In this document: positions 53,784 through 63,743 of the stretch, one piece after another
How the letters are laid out: every line of letters begins with the position of its first letter
How positions within the stretch are numbered: the stretch's first letter is position 1
Assembly: GCF_008704395.1 (NCBI RefSeq)
Contig: NZ_CP023695.1
Location: 1,426,001-1,490,000, forward strand
Direction: 5' to 3'
DNA from: Streptomyces alboniger
Lineage (GTDB): Bacteria > Actinomycetota > Actinomycetes > Streptomycetales > Streptomycetaceae
DNA length: 64,000 nt
Translations under genes and position numbers: made by a program
The notes under the pieces: generated by a model
Databases searched by the model: none
The model's input: the letters and a program-made list of their open reading frames with translations, nothing else
Told to the model about the DNA's origin: nothing

Positions 53784-55385
53784 TCAGCCGCTCACACCGC
53801 GGCCGAGCTCCCACAGCTGGAGGTTCGACGAGGAGTTGAGGGCCCACTCGACGCCCGTGATGTCGTCGCGCGCGGCGATGTACTGCTTGCCCTGCCACAG
53901 CGGGAGCACCGGGACGTCCTCGGCCACGATGTCCTGGATCTTGCGGATGCTCTTGGACGCGGCCAGCCGGTCGGCCTCGCGGCGCGAGGTGGGGATCAGC
54001 TGGTCGTTGATGTCGCGGTTGACGTACGGCGAGCCGAGGAAGTTGTCCTTGTCGAGGAAGGGCGCGAGGAAGTTGTCGGCGTCGGGGAAGTCGGGGAACC
54101 AGCCCATGCCGTACACGTCGTACTCGCCGTCGCGCTCGGCCGCGCGGAACGTGCTCCAGGGCGTGCCCTTGATCGAGACGTCGAAGAGCCCGGAGGCGTT
54201 CAGCTGCCTCCGCAGCAGCTCGAACTCCTTCTTGGTGGCCGAGCCGTAGTGGTCGGTGGTGTAGTGCAGCGTGAGCTTCACCGGGGTGGTGATGTTCGCC
54301 TTGTTGAGCAGCGAACGGGCCTTGGCCGGGCTCGGGTTGCCGTACTTGTTGAAGAACGAGTTGGCGTGGCCCGTGATGGTGGAGGGCACCAGTGAGTACA
54401 GCGGCTCGGCCGTGGAGCTGTACACCGCGGAGGCCAGCGCGCCGCGGTCGACGACCTGCGCCATGGCCTGGCGGACGGCCTTGCTCTTGACCTTCGGGGC
54501 GTCGGTGTTGAAGGCGAGGTAGCGGATCTCCAGACCCTGCATCTCGACCAGGTCGATCTTCTTGTCCGAGTCGAGCTTCTCGACCTGCTCGGGCGACATG
54601 GTGCGCGTCATCAGGTCGATGTCGCCGTCGTCGAGGGCCTTGCCCATGGACTCGGCGTCCGCGAAGTTGCGCAGCTCCACCTTGTCGCTGTGCGGTGTGA
54701 ACTCGCCCTTGTACTTGGGGTTCTTGGTGAACACCGTCTTGACCAGGCGGTCGCCGTCGACCTCGTGCTCGGCGGTGTACGGCCCGGATCCGGAGATCTC
54801 GAAGCCGTCGCGGAGCTTGTTCTTGCTGTAGTGGTCCTTGCTGATGATGCCGGCGGTGGGGGTGGCCAGCTTGTACGGGAACGTGGCGTCGGGAGTCCTG
54901 AGGTGGAAGACGACGCCTCGGCTGCCCTGGGTCTCGATCTCCTCCACGTTCGCGACGAGACCGTCCGAGCCGCTGGGGTCCTTGATCTTGATGTCGCGGA
55001 CCCGCTCGATGGAGAACTTCACGTCGGCGGCGGTGAGCGGCTTGCCGTCGGAGAACGTCAGGCCCTTGCGCAGGGTGCAGGCGTAGCGCTCGTTGCCCGT
55101 GTCGGTGAAGCCGCAGCTCTCGGCGGCCTCCGGCTGCGGGTCGCCGCCGCCGCGGGGCATGGCCATCAGCGTCTGTACGGTCTGGCGCAGCAAATTCCAG
55201 GATCCGGCGTCGTAGGCGTACGCCGGATCGAAGGGCGCGGGGACCTCCTTCGAGATGGCGAACGCGTCCGTGGTGCCGACAGCGATCGCGTCGTCACCGT
55301 CGCCGCTGCCCGACCCGCCGCATGCGGCGAGTGCGGGGGCGAGCAGGCCTATGACGGCCGGCAGCACCAAAGTCTTGCGGTTCAT
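53784..55385 (-). CDS. ABC-transporter family-5 (peptide-type) lipoprotein, copy 1
   Basis: 533 residues. Lipobox LAAC (Cys22). Same fold: LRKGLTFSDGKPLTAADVKFS and RDINDQLIPTS. Similar in length and layout to the next gene and clearly paralogous (AESCGFTDTGNERYACTLRKGL against the matching region of copy 2). Substrate unknown; family-5 includes peptide, nickel and sugar binders. Confidence 0.92.
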   Translation of the reverse strand: MNRKTLVLPAVIGLLAPALAACGGSGSGDGDDAIAVGTTDAFAISKEVPAPFDPAYAYDAGSWNLLRQTVQTLMAMPRGGGDPQPEAAESCGFTDTGNERYACTLRKGLTFSDGKPLTAADVKFSIERVRDIKIKDPSGSDGLVANVEEIETQGSRGVVFHLRTPDATFPYKLATPTAGIISKDHYSKNKLRDGFEISGSGPYTAEHEVDGDRLVKTVFTKNPKYKGEFTPHSDKVELRNFADAESMGKALDDGDIDLMTRTMSPEQVEKLDSDKKIDLVEMQGLEIRYLAFNTDAPKVKSKAVRQAMAQVVDRGALASAVYSSTAEPLYSLVPSTITGHANSFFNKYGNPSPAKARSLLNKANITTPVKLTLHYTTDHYGSATKKEFELLRRQLNASGLFDVSIKGTPWSTFRAAERDGEYDVYGMGWFPDFPDADNFLAPFLDKDNFLGSPYVNRDINDQLIPTSRREADRLAASKSIRKIQDIVAEDVPVLPLWQGKQYIAARDDITGVEWALNSSSNLQLWELGRGVSG

Positions 55386-55735
55386 GCTCGACGTTCTCCA
55401 GAGCTCTTGGATCCCGTGAATCCCGCAACGCGGGGTGTGGGTTGGTGGGGCACGGGGGTGGGGCGCGGGGGGTGGGGAGATGTTCTCGCGACGACATTAG
55501 TCCGCACCAGTTGGGCTCCGGAGGGGTGGGAGCAGGATCCCCATCACGCAGGGAAACCGGGCGTGAACGCATTGATAACCCGACACTGGAAGGTTTCGTG
55601 CATGCGCCCCCCAATCGGGACCAAACGACACGCCCTCAGGGGCCCCCTAAGGGGCCCCTGCACACATCGAGTCCACTGTCGACCCCCATTGGAGTGGGAA
55701 ACGTCACAGCTTCGACCGAGCCTGACCCGGAACTG
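55386..55735. other. 350-bp gap upstream of the family-5 lipoproteins
   Basis: No gene seen. 55430-55480 is G-rich (G-runs of four or more), then 55490-55660 holds the promoter region and a hairpin (55637-55660). Confidence 0.6.
55637..55660 (-). terminator. HAD phosphatase terminator hairpin
   Basis: 10-bp arms CAGGGGCCCC / GGGGCCCCTG with a CTAA loop, beyond the stop of the HAD gene on the minus strand. Confidence 0.7.
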
Positions 55736-56431
55736 TCAGAGGGTCATGAGGCCTTGCAGGAAAGGCAGGTTGACGTGTTCGAGGGAGGGGACGACCGTGC
55801 GTCCCGCTGTCGGCGGGATGGGGGCGACCGACGGCACGGCCACCACCCGGCAGCCGGCGGCCTCCGCGGCGGCGACCCCGGTCGCGGTGTCCTCGATGAC
55901 GGCGCATCTGGCGGGGTCGGCGCCGAGTCCCGCGGCCGCCAGGAGGTAGGGGTCGGGGTGGGGCTTGGTGCGGGCCACCTCGTCGCCCGCGACGGTCAGT
56001 TCGAAGTGGTGGGCGCCGATCGAGCCGAGGACGCGGTCGATGATGCGCCGGTGCGAGGCGGAGACCAGGGCCATCGGGACGCCGTGCGCGGTGAGTTCGG
56101 CGAGCAGGCGCGCGGCGCCCGGCATCATCGGCAGGGTGCGGCCGATGCGGTCCTCGAAGCCCTCGTTGAGCAGCACGGTCAGCTCGTCGACGGTGATGTC
56201 GGCGCCCGTCGAGTCGATGAGGAAGGCCGCGCTGCGCGACATGGGGCCGCCGACCACGACATCGCGCCAGGCCTCGTCGAGCGTGTGGCCGAGCCGGGCG
56301 AAGACCTCGACCTCGGCGTCCCACCAGAAGCCCTCGGTGTCGACGAGGGTGCCGTCCATGTCGAGGAGGACGCCCTGGAGCGCCGAGCCTTCGGCCGTCC
56401 GGGTGCCGAGCGCGGGAACCGTACTGGTCAT
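55736..56431 (-). CDS. HAD-family phosphatase (beta-phosphoglucomutase-like)
   Basis: 231 residues from ATG 56431 (GAAGG 9 nt upstream). HAD motif I GVLLDMDGTLVDTEGFWW, motif II near LVSASHRR, motif III RTKPHPDPYLLAA, and EDTATGVAAAEAAGCRVVAVP. Typical of beta-PGM/DOG-type phosphatases; substrate unknown. 101 nt past metH on the same strand. Confidence 0.92.
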   Translation of the reverse strand: MTSTVPALGTRTAEGSALQGVLLDMDGTLVDTEGFWWDAEVEVFARLGHTLDEAWRDVVVGGPMSRSAAFLIDSTGADITVDELTVLLNEGFEDRIGRTLPMMPGAARLLAELTAHGVPMALVSASHRRIIDRVLGSIGAHHFELTVAGDEVARTKPHPDPYLLAAAGLGADPARCAVIEDTATGVAAAEAAGCRVVAVPSVAPIPPTAGRTVVPSLEHVNLPFLQGLMTL

Positions 56432-56459
56432 GCGACCACACCTTCCATGAGGGACGAGA

Positions 56460-56498
56460 AGGCCGGCTGCCCGCTTGTGACAAGGAGGCAACCGGCCT
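56460..56498 (-). terminator. metH terminator with inner stem
   Basis: 12-bp arms (AGGCCGGCTGCC / GGCAACCGGCCT) with one mismatch; the loop CGCTTGTGACAAGGA forms a second inner stem CTTG/CAAG. 34 nt past the metH stop on the minus strand. Confidence 0.8.
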
Positions 56499-56531
56499 GC
56501 GTTGGACCGACCAGTCTACGACTGACCCGGA

Positions 56532-59500
56532 TCAGCGCGCGTTGAAATATTTCGCCTCGGGGTGGTGGATGACGATCGCGTCCGTGGACTGCTCGGGGTG
56601 GAGCTGGAACTCCTCGGAGAGGTGGACGCCGATCCGCTCCGGCCGGAGCAGCTCGGCGATCTTGGCGCGGTCCTCCAGGTCGGGGCAGGCGCCGTAGCCG
56701 AGGGAGAAGCGGGCGCCGCGGTACTTCAGGGCGAACATGTCCTCGACGTCGGCGGGGTCCTCACCGCCGAAGCCGAGTTCGGCGCGCACGCGGGCGTGCC
56801 AGTACTCGGCGAGGGCCTCGGCCAACTGCACGGACAGACCGTGCAGTTCGAGGTAGTCGCGGTAGGAGTCGGCGGCGAACAGCTCGGCGGTGGCCTCGCC
56901 GATCCTGGAGCCGACGGTGACGACCTGGAGGCCGACGACATCGGTCTCGCCGGACTCCTCGGGGCGGAAGAAGTCCGCGAGGCACAGCCGGCGGCCGCGG
57001 CGCTGGCGCGGGAAGGTGAAGCGGGTGCGCTCGGAGCCGTCCTCGTTCAGGATGATCAGGTCGTCGCCCTTGGACACGCACGGGAAGTAGCCGTGCACGA
57101 CGGCCGCCTCCAGCAGGTTCTTGGTGTGCAGCTCGTCCAGCCAGCCGCGCAGCCGGGGCCGCCCCTCGCTCTCGACGAGTTCCTCGTACGAGGGTCCGTC
57201 GCCGGTGCGGGCCTGCTTCAGGCCCCACTGGCCCTTGAAGAGGGCGCCCTCGTCGAGCCAGGAGGCGTACTCCTTGAGCTGGATGCCCTTGACGACGCGG
57301 GTGCCCCAGAACGGCGGGGTGGGAACGGGGTTGTCGGTGGCGACGTCCGAGCGGGCGGGCCCGTCGGTCTCGTCGGCCTCCAGGAGGGCCGTGGTGGCCT
57401 TGGTGGGGACGCGGCGCTGCTTCAGCTCGGGCAGGGTCGCGCCGGGCACGCCGCGCTTGACGGCGATGAGGGCGTCCATCAGGCGCAGGCCCTCGAAGGC
57501 GTCGCGGGCGTAGCGCACCTCGCCCTCGTAGATCTCGTGCAGGTCCTGCTCCACGTACGCCCGGGTGAGGGCGGCGCCGCCGAGGATCACCGGGAAGTCG
57601 GCGGACATGCCGCGCTGGTTCAGCTCCTCCAGGTTCTCCTTCATGATCACGGTGGACTTGACCAGGAGGCCCGACATGCCGATGACGTCGGCCTTGTGCT
57701 CCTCGGCGGCCTCCAGGATCGCGGAGACGGGCTGCTTGATGCCGAGGTTGACGACGTTGTAGCCGTTGTTGGACAGGATGATGTCGACGAGGTTCTTGCC
57801 GATGTCGTGGACGTCGCCGCGGACGGTGGCCAGCACGATGGTGCCCTTGCCCTCGTCGCCCTCGACCTTCTCCATGTGCGGTTCGAGGTGGGCGACCGCG
57901 GTCTTCATGACCTCGGCGGACTGGAGGACGAACGGCAGCTGCATCTGGCCGGAGCCGAAGAGTTCGCCGACGACCTTCATGCCCTCCAGGAGGGTGTTGT
58001 TGACGATGTCGAGGGCGGGCGTGTCCTGAAGGGCCTCGTCGAGGTCGGCCTCCAGGCCGTTCTTCTCGCCGTCGATGATGCGGCGCTGGAGGCGCTCGTC
58101 CAGGGGCAGGGCGAGGAGTTCCTCGGCCTTGCCCGCCTTCATGGACTTGGTGGAGACGCCCTCGAACAGCTCCATGAGCTTTTGGAGGGGGTCGTAGCCC
58201 TCGGAGCGGCGGTCGTAGATGAGGTCCAGCGCGGTGGTGACCTGCTCGTCGTCGAAGCGGGCGATCGGCAGGATCTTGGAGGCGTGCACGATCGCGGAGT
58301 CCAGGCCCGCCTTGACGCACTCGTCGAGGAAGACGGAGTTGAGCAGCACGCGGGCGGCCGGGTTGAGGCCGAAGGAGATGTTCGACAGGCCGAGGGTGGT
58401 CTGTACGTCGGGGCGGCGCCGCTTGAGTTCGCGGATCGCCTCGATGGTGGCGATGCCGTCCTTGCGGGACTCCTCCTGACCGGTGCAGATGGTGAAGGTC
58501 AGGGTGTCGATGAGGATGTCCGACTCGTGGATGCCCCAGTTGCCTGTCAGGTCCTCGATCAGCCGCTCGGCGACGGCGACCTTGTGCTCGACGGTGCGGG
58601 CCTGGCCCTCCTCGTCGATGGTCAGCGCGATCAGGGCGGCGCCGTGCTCCTTGGCGAGCGCGGTGACCTTCGCGAAGCGCGACTCGGGGCCGTCGCCGTC
58701 CTCGTAGTTGACGGAGTTGATGACCGCGCGCCCGCCGAGCTTCTCAAGGCCGGCCTGGATGACGGGGAGTTCGGTGGAGTCGAGGACGATGGGCAGGGTG
58801 GAGGCGGTGGCGAAGCGGCCGGCCAGTTCCGCCATGTCCTTGACGCCGTCGCGGCCCACGTAGTCGACGCAGAGGTCGAGCATGTGCGCGCCCTCGCGGA
58901 TCTGGTCGCGGGCCATCTCCACGCAGTCGTCCCAGCGGCCCTCCAGCATGGCCTCGCGGAACTTCTTCGAGCCGTTGGCGTTGGTGCGCTCACCGATCGC
59001 CATGTACGAGGTGTCCTGGCGGAACGGCACCGTCTGGTAGAGGGACGCGGCGCCCGGCTCGGGGCGCGGGTCCCTGGCCGGTGCCCGCATGCCGCGTACC
59101 CGCTCGACGACCTGGCGCAGGTGCTCGGGGGTGGTGCCGCAGCAGCCGCCGACCAGGGAGAGGCCGTAGTCGCGTACGAAGTTCTCCTGGGCGTCTGCCA
59201 GCTCCGGGGCCGTCAGGGGGTAGTGGGCGCCGTCCTTGCCGAGGACGGGCAGGCCCGCGTTGGGCATGCAGGAGATCGGGACGCGCGAGTGGCGGGCGAG
59301 GTAGCGCAGGTGCTCGCTCATCTCGGCCGGGCCGGTGGCGCAGTTCAGGCCGATCATGTCGATGCCGAGCGGCTCCAGGGCGGTCAGGGCCGCGCCGATC
59401 TCGGAGCCGAGCAGCATGGTGCCGGTGGTCTCCACGGTGACCGAGCAGATCACCGGCAGGTTGGCGCCGGTGGCGTCCAGGGCGCGGCGGGCGCCGAGGA

Positions 59501-60071
59501 TGGCGGCCTTGGTCTGGAGGAGGTCCTGGGTGGTCTCGACCAGGAGCGCGTCGGCGCCGCCCGCGATCATGCCCTCGGCGTTGATCTGGTAGGCGTCGCG
59601 CAGCGCGGTGTAGGGGGCGTGGCCGAGGGTGGGGAGCTTGGTGCCGGGGCCCATGGAGCCGAGGACCCAGCGCTGCTGGCCCGTCCTGTCGGTGTACTCG
59701 TCGGCGACCTCGCGGGCGATGCGGGCGCCGGCCTCGGACAGCTCGAAGTTCCGCTCGGGGATGTCGTACTCGCTGAGGGCCGCGAAGTTCGCGCCGAACG
59801 TGTTGGTCTCGACGCAGTCGACGCCGACCGCGAAGTACTCCTCGTGCACGGAGCGCACGATGTCGGGGCGGGTCACGTTCAGGACCTCGTTGCATCCTTC
59901 GAGGTTCTGGAAGTCCTCGAGGGTGGGGTCCTGCGCCTGGAGCATCGTGCCCATCGCGCCGTCGGCCACGACCACGCGGGTGGCGAGGGCCTCGCGCAGG
60001 GCGTCGGCTCGGGCCCTGCTCTCGGGCGAGACGGGCGTGGACTGCGAGGACGGGGTCGGCGACGAGGCCAT
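56532..60071 (-). CDS. metH: Cobalamin-dependent methionine synthase MetH
   Basis: 1179 residues, four modules. Homocysteine domain with LNCATGP and VGGCCGTTPEH zinc Cys; pterin domain (NANGSKKFREAMLEGRW and LCVDYVGRDGV); B12-binding DVHDIGKN with the lower-ligand His; and the SAM-activation domain at the C-terminus (RPERIGVHLSEEFQLHPEQS). Makes methionine from homocysteine. No B12 riboswitch was recognised in the 231-bp upstream gap. Confidence 0.97.
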   Translation of the reverse strand: MASSPTPSSQSTPVSPESRARADALREALATRVVVADGAMGTMLQAQDPTLEDFQNLEGCNEVLNVTRPDIVRSVHEEYFAVGVDCVETNTFGANFAALSEYDIPERNFELSEAGARIAREVADEYTDRTGQQRWVLGSMGPGTKLPTLGHAPYTALRDAYQINAEGMIAGGADALLVETTQDLLQTKAAILGARRALDATGANLPVICSVTVETTGTMLLGSEIGAALTALEPLGIDMIGLNCATGPAEMSEHLRYLARHSRVPISCMPNAGLPVLGKDGAHYPLTAPELADAQENFVRDYGLSLVGGCCGTTPEHLRQVVERVRGMRAPARDPRPEPGAASLYQTVPFRQDTSYMAIGERTNANGSKKFREAMLEGRWDDCVEMARDQIREGAHMLDLCVDYVGRDGVKDMAELAGRFATASTLPIVLDSTELPVIQAGLEKLGGRAVINSVNYEDGDGPESRFAKVTALAKEHGAALIALTIDEEGQARTVEHKVAVAERLIEDLTGNWGIHESDILIDTLTFTICTGQEESRKDGIATIEAIRELKRRRPDVQTTLGLSNISFGLNPAARVLLNSVFLDECVKAGLDSAIVHASKILPIARFDDEQVTTALDLIYDRRSEGYDPLQKLMELFEGVSTKSMKAGKAEELLALPLDERLQRRIIDGEKNGLEADLDEALQDTPALDIVNNTLLEGMKVVGELFGSGQMQLPFVLQSAEVMKTAVAHLEPHMEKVEGDEGKGTIVLATVRGDVHDIGKNLVDIILSNNGYNVVNLGIKQPVSAILEAAEEHKADVIGMSGLLVKSTVIMKENLEELNQRGMSADFPVILGGAALTRAYVEQDLHEIYEGEVRYARDAFEGLRLMDALIAVKRGVPGATLPELKQRRVPTKATTALLEADETDGPARSDVATDNPVPTPPFWGTRVVKGIQLKEYASWLDEGALFKGQWGLKQARTGDGPSYEELVESEGRPRLRGWLDELHTKNLLEAAVVHGYFPCVSKGDDLIILNEDGSERTRFTFPRQRRGRRLCLADFFRPEESGETDVVGLQVVTVGSRIGEATAELFAADSYRDYLELHGLSVQLAEALAEYWHARVRAELGFGGEDPADVEDMFALKYRGARFSLGYGACPDLEDRAKIAELLRPERIGVHLSEEFQLHPEQSTDAIVIHHPEAKYFNAR

Positions 60072-60248
60072 GAATGAGCTCCCTGGAGTGCGACGGCTGT
60101 CGGCTTTGCGCCTTCTGTTGGAGGGCGCACTCGGTCAGGGTAGCCGGGACCAAGGTCCCGTTGGGAAGTCGTCCACGGGGCGGACGGGGCCGGACGGGCG
60201 GAACGCGGTTGTCACGGCATTAGCGAGAGGTCGACAACGACCGATAGT

Positions 60249-60265
60249 GTTCAGCATTGTCGAAC
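60249..60265. promoter_or_regulatory. Candidate GylR operator upstream of gylR
   Basis: GTTCAGCATTGTCGAAC, a 17-bp imperfect palindrome (6 of 8 arm positions), 38 bp before gylR. Matches the site upstream of glpF in its right half. Binding by GylR is inferred. Confidence 0.6.
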
Positions 60266-60302
60266 GTCGAGTGTGGTGCTAGGGACGGAGGTCGGGGCTG
60301 CG

Positions 60303-61067
60303 ATGGCACGCAACATCCAGTCGCTCGAAAGGGCCGCGGCGATGCTGCGACTGCTCGCGGGCGGCGAGCGACGGCTCGGTCTCTCGGAGATCGCCTCCGC
60401 GCTCGACCTGGCCAAGGGTACGGCCCACGGCATCCTGCGCACCCTCCAGGCGGAGGGCTTCGTCGAGCAGGACCCCGCGTCGGGCCGCTACCAGCTGGGC
60501 GCCGAACTGCTGCGCCTCGGCAACAGCTATCTGGACGTGCACGAGCTGCGCGCCCGCGCCCTGGTATGGACCGACGACCTGGCCCGCTCCAGCGGCGAGA
60601 GCGTCCACCTCGGCGTGCTGCACCAGCAGGGCGTCCTCATCGTCCACCACGTCTTCCGGCCCGACGACAGCCGCCAGGTCCTGGAGGTGGGGGCCATGCA
60701 GCCGCTGCACTCCACGGCGCTCGGCAAGGTCCTGTCCGCCTACGACCCGGTCGCGCACAACGAGGCCGTAGAGGTCGAGCGCGAGGCCTTCACCGTGCGC
60801 ACCGTGACCGATCCCGAGGGCTTCGAGGGCGTCCTGGACCTCACCCGCGCGCGCGGGTACGCGGCGGACGTCGAGGAGACCTGGGAGGGCATCGCCTCCG
60901 TCGCGGCGCCCATCCACGACCGCCGCCGCATGCCGGTCGGCGCGGTCGGCGTCACCGGGGCCGTGGAGCGCGTCTGCAAGGCCGGGGAGCTGCGTCCCGA
61001 GCTGATCGCCGCCGTACGGGACTGCGCGCGCGCCGTCTCCAGGGACCTGGGCGCCGGGCGCTTCTGA
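60303..61067 (+). CDS. gylR: IclR-family glycerol regulator GylR
   Basis: 254 residues from ATG 60303 (the ATG at 60273 is out of family). IclR winged HTH (LERAAAMLRLLAGGERRLGLSEIA, LAKGTAHGILRTLQAEG) and IclR effector domain (HLGVLHQQGVLIVHHVF, TALGKVLSAYDP). In S. coelicolor GylR represses the glycerol operon and itself and is released by glycerol 3-phosphate. Confidence 0.96.
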   Translation: MARNIQSLERAAAMLRLLAGGERRLGLSEIASALDLAKGTAHGILRTLQAEGFVEQDPASGRYQLGAELLRLGNSYLDVHELRARALVWTDDLARSSGESVHLGVLHQQGVLIVHHVFRPDDSRQVLEVGAMQPLHSTALGKVLSAYDPVAHNEAVEVEREAFTVRTVTDPEGFEGVLDLTRARGYAADVEETWEGIASVAAPIHDRRRMPVGAVGVTGAVERVCKAGELRPELIAAVRDCARAVSRDLGAGRF

Positions 61068-61333
61068 GCTGCGCCGAGGCCCGTTCGAGCTGCGGAATCA
61101 CCGATAACGCGAAACGATCAATAACGATCGTGTTTTCAATAACAGAACCCTTGACGTGCAAGTAACACGGGGGTGAGACTCGCGTCCATCGGTCGGCATT
61201 GTCGAACACCTACCGGCATTACGCGTTAGAGTGTGACAAGGCCAAGGGCCGGCAACGACCTCACCTGAGGTCGCGGACCACCGGAGGGACCCGGGGTTCG
61301 CCTTCCCCTGGACGAAGGACAAAGGAGTCGCGG
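61068..61333. other. 266-bp glp operon promoter region
   Basis: No gene seen. Contains TCAATAAC at 61118-61125 and again at 61136-61143 (18-bp spacing), an A/T-rich block and the second GylR-like palindrome at 61191-61207. Confidence 0.55.
61191..61207. promoter_or_regulatory. Candidate GylR operator upstream of glpF
   Basis: GGTCGGCATTGTCGAAC, 17-bp imperfect palindrome sharing GCATTGTCGAAC (12 of 12) with the site at 60249-60265. About 127 bp before the glpF start. Confidence 0.6.
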
Positions 61334-62125
61334 GTGTCCAGCTCCGACATCTTCATCGGCGAGACCATCGGTACCGCCGTGCTCATCCTGCTCGGCGGTG
61401 GCGTGTGCGCCGCCGTCACGCTCAAGCGCTCAAAGGCCAAGGACGCCGGCTGGCTCGCGATCACCTTCGGGTGGGGCTTCGCCGTCCTGACGGCCGCCTA
61501 CCTCGCGGGGAGCCTCTCCGGCGCCCACCTGAACCCGGCGGTCACGCTCGGGCTCGCGATAGAGGGCGGCACCAAGTGGGGCAACGTTCCGCTCTACCTG
61601 GCCTCGCAGCTGCTCGGCGCCATGATCGGCGCGGTCCTGGTGTGGGTCACGTACATGGGTCAGTTCAAGGCCCATCTGACCGACCCGGAGATCCTCGCGG
61701 CGCAGCCCGCCGAAGAGGGCATGATCGACCAGAAGGCGGCCCCGGCGGCCGGCCCGGTGCTCGGCATCTTCTCCACCGGCCCCGAGATCCGGAACTACGT
61801 GCAGAACGTGGCGACCGAGATCATCGCCACGGCCGTCCTGGTCCTGGCCATCCTCACGCAGGGCCTGAACGACGGCGGCAACGGCCTCGGTGTGCTCGGC
61901 GCCCTGATCACCTCCCTCGTCGTGGTCGCCATCGGCCTCTCGCTCGGCGGCCCCACGGGCTACGCCATCAACCCCGTCCGCGACCTCGGTCCCCGCATCG
62001 TCCACGCGCTGCTCCCGCTGCCGAACAAGGGCGGCTCGGACTGGTCGTACGCCTGGGTGCCGATCGTCGGTCCGCTGATCGGCGGCGCCATCGCCGGCGG
62101 TCTCTACAACGTCGCGTTCAAGTAG
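61334..62125 (+). CDS. glpF: Glycerol facilitator GlpF
   Basis: 263 residues. GTG 61334 has AAGGAG 6 nt upstream. Six membrane helices plus half-helices; first NPA motif intact in HLNPAVT, second reads NPV in [10 protein letters not shown] where NPA is usual. Channels glycerol. First gene of the glpF-glpK-glpD operon. Confidence 0.94.
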   Translation: MSSSDIFIGETIGTAVLILLGGGVCAAVTLKRSKAKDAGWLAITFGWGFAVLTAAYLAGSLSGAHLNPAVTLGLAIEGGTKWGNVPLYLASQLLGAMIGAVLVWVTYMGQFKAHLTDPEILAAQPAEEGMIDQKAAPAAGPVLGIFSTGPEIRNYVQNVATEIIATAVLVLAILTQGLNDGGNGLGVLGALITSLVVVAIGLSLGGPTGYAINPVRDLGPRIVHALLPLPNKGGSDWSYAWVPIVGPLIGGAIAGGLYNVAFK

Positions 62126-62194
62126 ACCCGCGACAGCGACCGATGACCGCCTAAGACGCTTGAGAGCCGTCAGAGAAGAATTCTGGAGCACACC

Positions 62195-63739
62195 GTGACC
62201 GACGCACACACCGCAGGCCCCTTCATCGCGGCCATCGACCAGGGCACCACCTCGAGCCGCTGCATCGTCTTCGACAAGGACGGCCGGATCGTCTCCGTCG
62301 ACCAGAAGGAGCACGAGCAGATCTTCCCGAAGCCGGGATGGGTCGAGCACGACGCCACCGAGATCTGGACCAACGTCCAGGAGGTCGTCGCCGGGGCCGT
62401 GTCCAAGGCCGGCATCACCCGCGACGACATCAAGGCGATCGGCATCACCAACCAGCGTGAGACCACGCTGCTGTGGGACAAGAACACCGGCGAGCCGGTG
62501 CACAACGCCATCGTCTGGCAGGACACCCGCACCGACGCGCTCTGCAAGGAGCTGGGGCGCAACGTCGGCCAGGACCGCTTCCGCCGCGAGACCGGCCTGC
62601 CGCTGGCCTCCTACTTCGCGGGCCCGAAGGCCCGCTGGCTGCTCGACAACGTCGAGGGCCTGCGGGAGCGCGCCGAGTCGGGCGACATCCTCTTCGGCAC
62701 CATGGACTCCTGGGTCATCTGGAACCTGACCGGCGGGGTCGACGGCGGCAAGCACGTCACGGACGTCACCAACGCCTCCCGCACCATGCTGATGAACCTG
62801 CACAAGATGGAGTGGGACACGCGGATCTGCGAGTCCATCGGCGTCCCCGCGCAGATGCTCCCCGAGATCCGCTCCTCCGCCGAGGTCTACGGCGAGGTCA
62901 CCGGCGGGCAGCTCGGCGACCTGCTCGGCGGCATCCCCGTCGCCTCCGCGCTCGGCGACCAGCAGGCGGCCCTGTTCGGCCAGACCTGTTTCGCCGAGGG
63001 CGAGGCCAAGTCCACGTACGGCACCGGCACGTTCATGCTCATGAACACCGGTGACAAGGCCATCAACTCCTACTCGGGCCTGCTGACCACGGTCGGCTAC
63101 CAGATCGGCGACCAGAAGCCGGTCTACGCCCTGGAGGGGTCCATCGCGGTCACCGGTTCGCTGGTGCAGTGGATGCGCGACCAGATGGGCCTGATCAACT
63201 CCGCCGCCGAGATCGAGACGCTCGCGTCGTCGGTCGAGGACAACGGCGGTGCCTACTTCGTGCCGGCCTTCTCCGGTCTGTTCGCCCCGTACTGGCGCTC
63301 CGACGCCCGCGGTGTGATCGCCGGTCTGACCCGGTACGTCACCAAGGCGCACATCGCGCGCGCCGTCCTGGAGGCCACGGCCTGGCAGACCCGTGAGATC
63401 ACCGACGCCATGACGAAGGACTCCGGCGTCGAGCTCGCGGCCCTCAAGGTCGACGGCGGCATGACCTCCAACAACCTGCTGATGCAGACCCTCTCGGACT
63501 TCCTCGACGCACCCGTGGTGCGCCCGATGGTGGCCGAGACGACCTGCCTCGGCGCCGCCTACGCCGCCGGTCTCGCCGTCGGCTTCTGGTCCTCGACCGA
63601 CGAGCTGCGCGCCAACTGGCGGCGGGCCGCCGAATGGACCCCGAACATGGACGCGGGCACCCGCGACCGTGAGTACAAGAGCTGGCTGAAGGCCGTGGAA
63701 CGGTCCATGGGCTGGCTCGATGAGAGTGGCGAGGAGTAA
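62195..63739 (+). CDS. glpK: Glycerol kinase GlpK
   Basis: 514 residues. FGGY family: [39 protein letters not shown] (here [12 protein letters not shown]), [11 protein letters not shown], and [13 protein letters not shown]. Phosphorylates glycerol to glycerol 3-phosphate, the inducer of the operon. GTG start 62195. 69 bp after glpF, 4 bp before glpD. Confidence 0.96.
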   Translation: MTDAHTAGPFIAAIDQGTTSSRCIVFDKDGRIVSVDQKEHEQIFPKPGWVEHDATEIWTNVQEVVAGAVSKAGITRDDIKAIGITNQRETTLLWDKNTGEPVHNAIVWQDTRTDALCKELGRNVGQDRFRRETGLPLASYFAGPKARWLLDNVEGLRERAESGDILFGTMDSWVIWNLTGGVDGGKHVTDVTNASRTMLMNLHKMEWDTRICESIGVPAQMLPEIRSSAEVYGEVTGGQLGDLLGGIPVASALGDQQAALFGQTCFAEGEAKSTYGTGTFMLMNTGDKAINSYSGLLTTVGYQIGDQKPVYALEGSIAVTGSLVQWMRDQMGLINSAAEIETLASSVEDNGGAYFVPAFSGLFAPYWRSDARGVIAGLTRYVTKAHIARAVLEATAWQTREITDAMTKDSGVELAALKVDGGMTSNNLLMQTLSDFLDAPVVRPMVAETTCLGAAYAAGLAVGFWSSTDELRANWRRAAEWTPNMDAGTRDREYKSWLKAVERSMGWLDESGEE

Positions 63740-63743
63740 GACA

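Noticed and set aside
56562..60077. 1171-codon plus-strand open frame opposite metH
   Set aside because: Composition of Gly/Val/Leu/Asp without domains, exactly opposite a full MetH; a consequence of third-position G+C.
60072..60302. Possible B12 or SAM riboswitch upstream of metH
   Set aside because: I looked for B12-box and SAM/SAH cores on the minus strand of this gap and saw none; short hairpins only.
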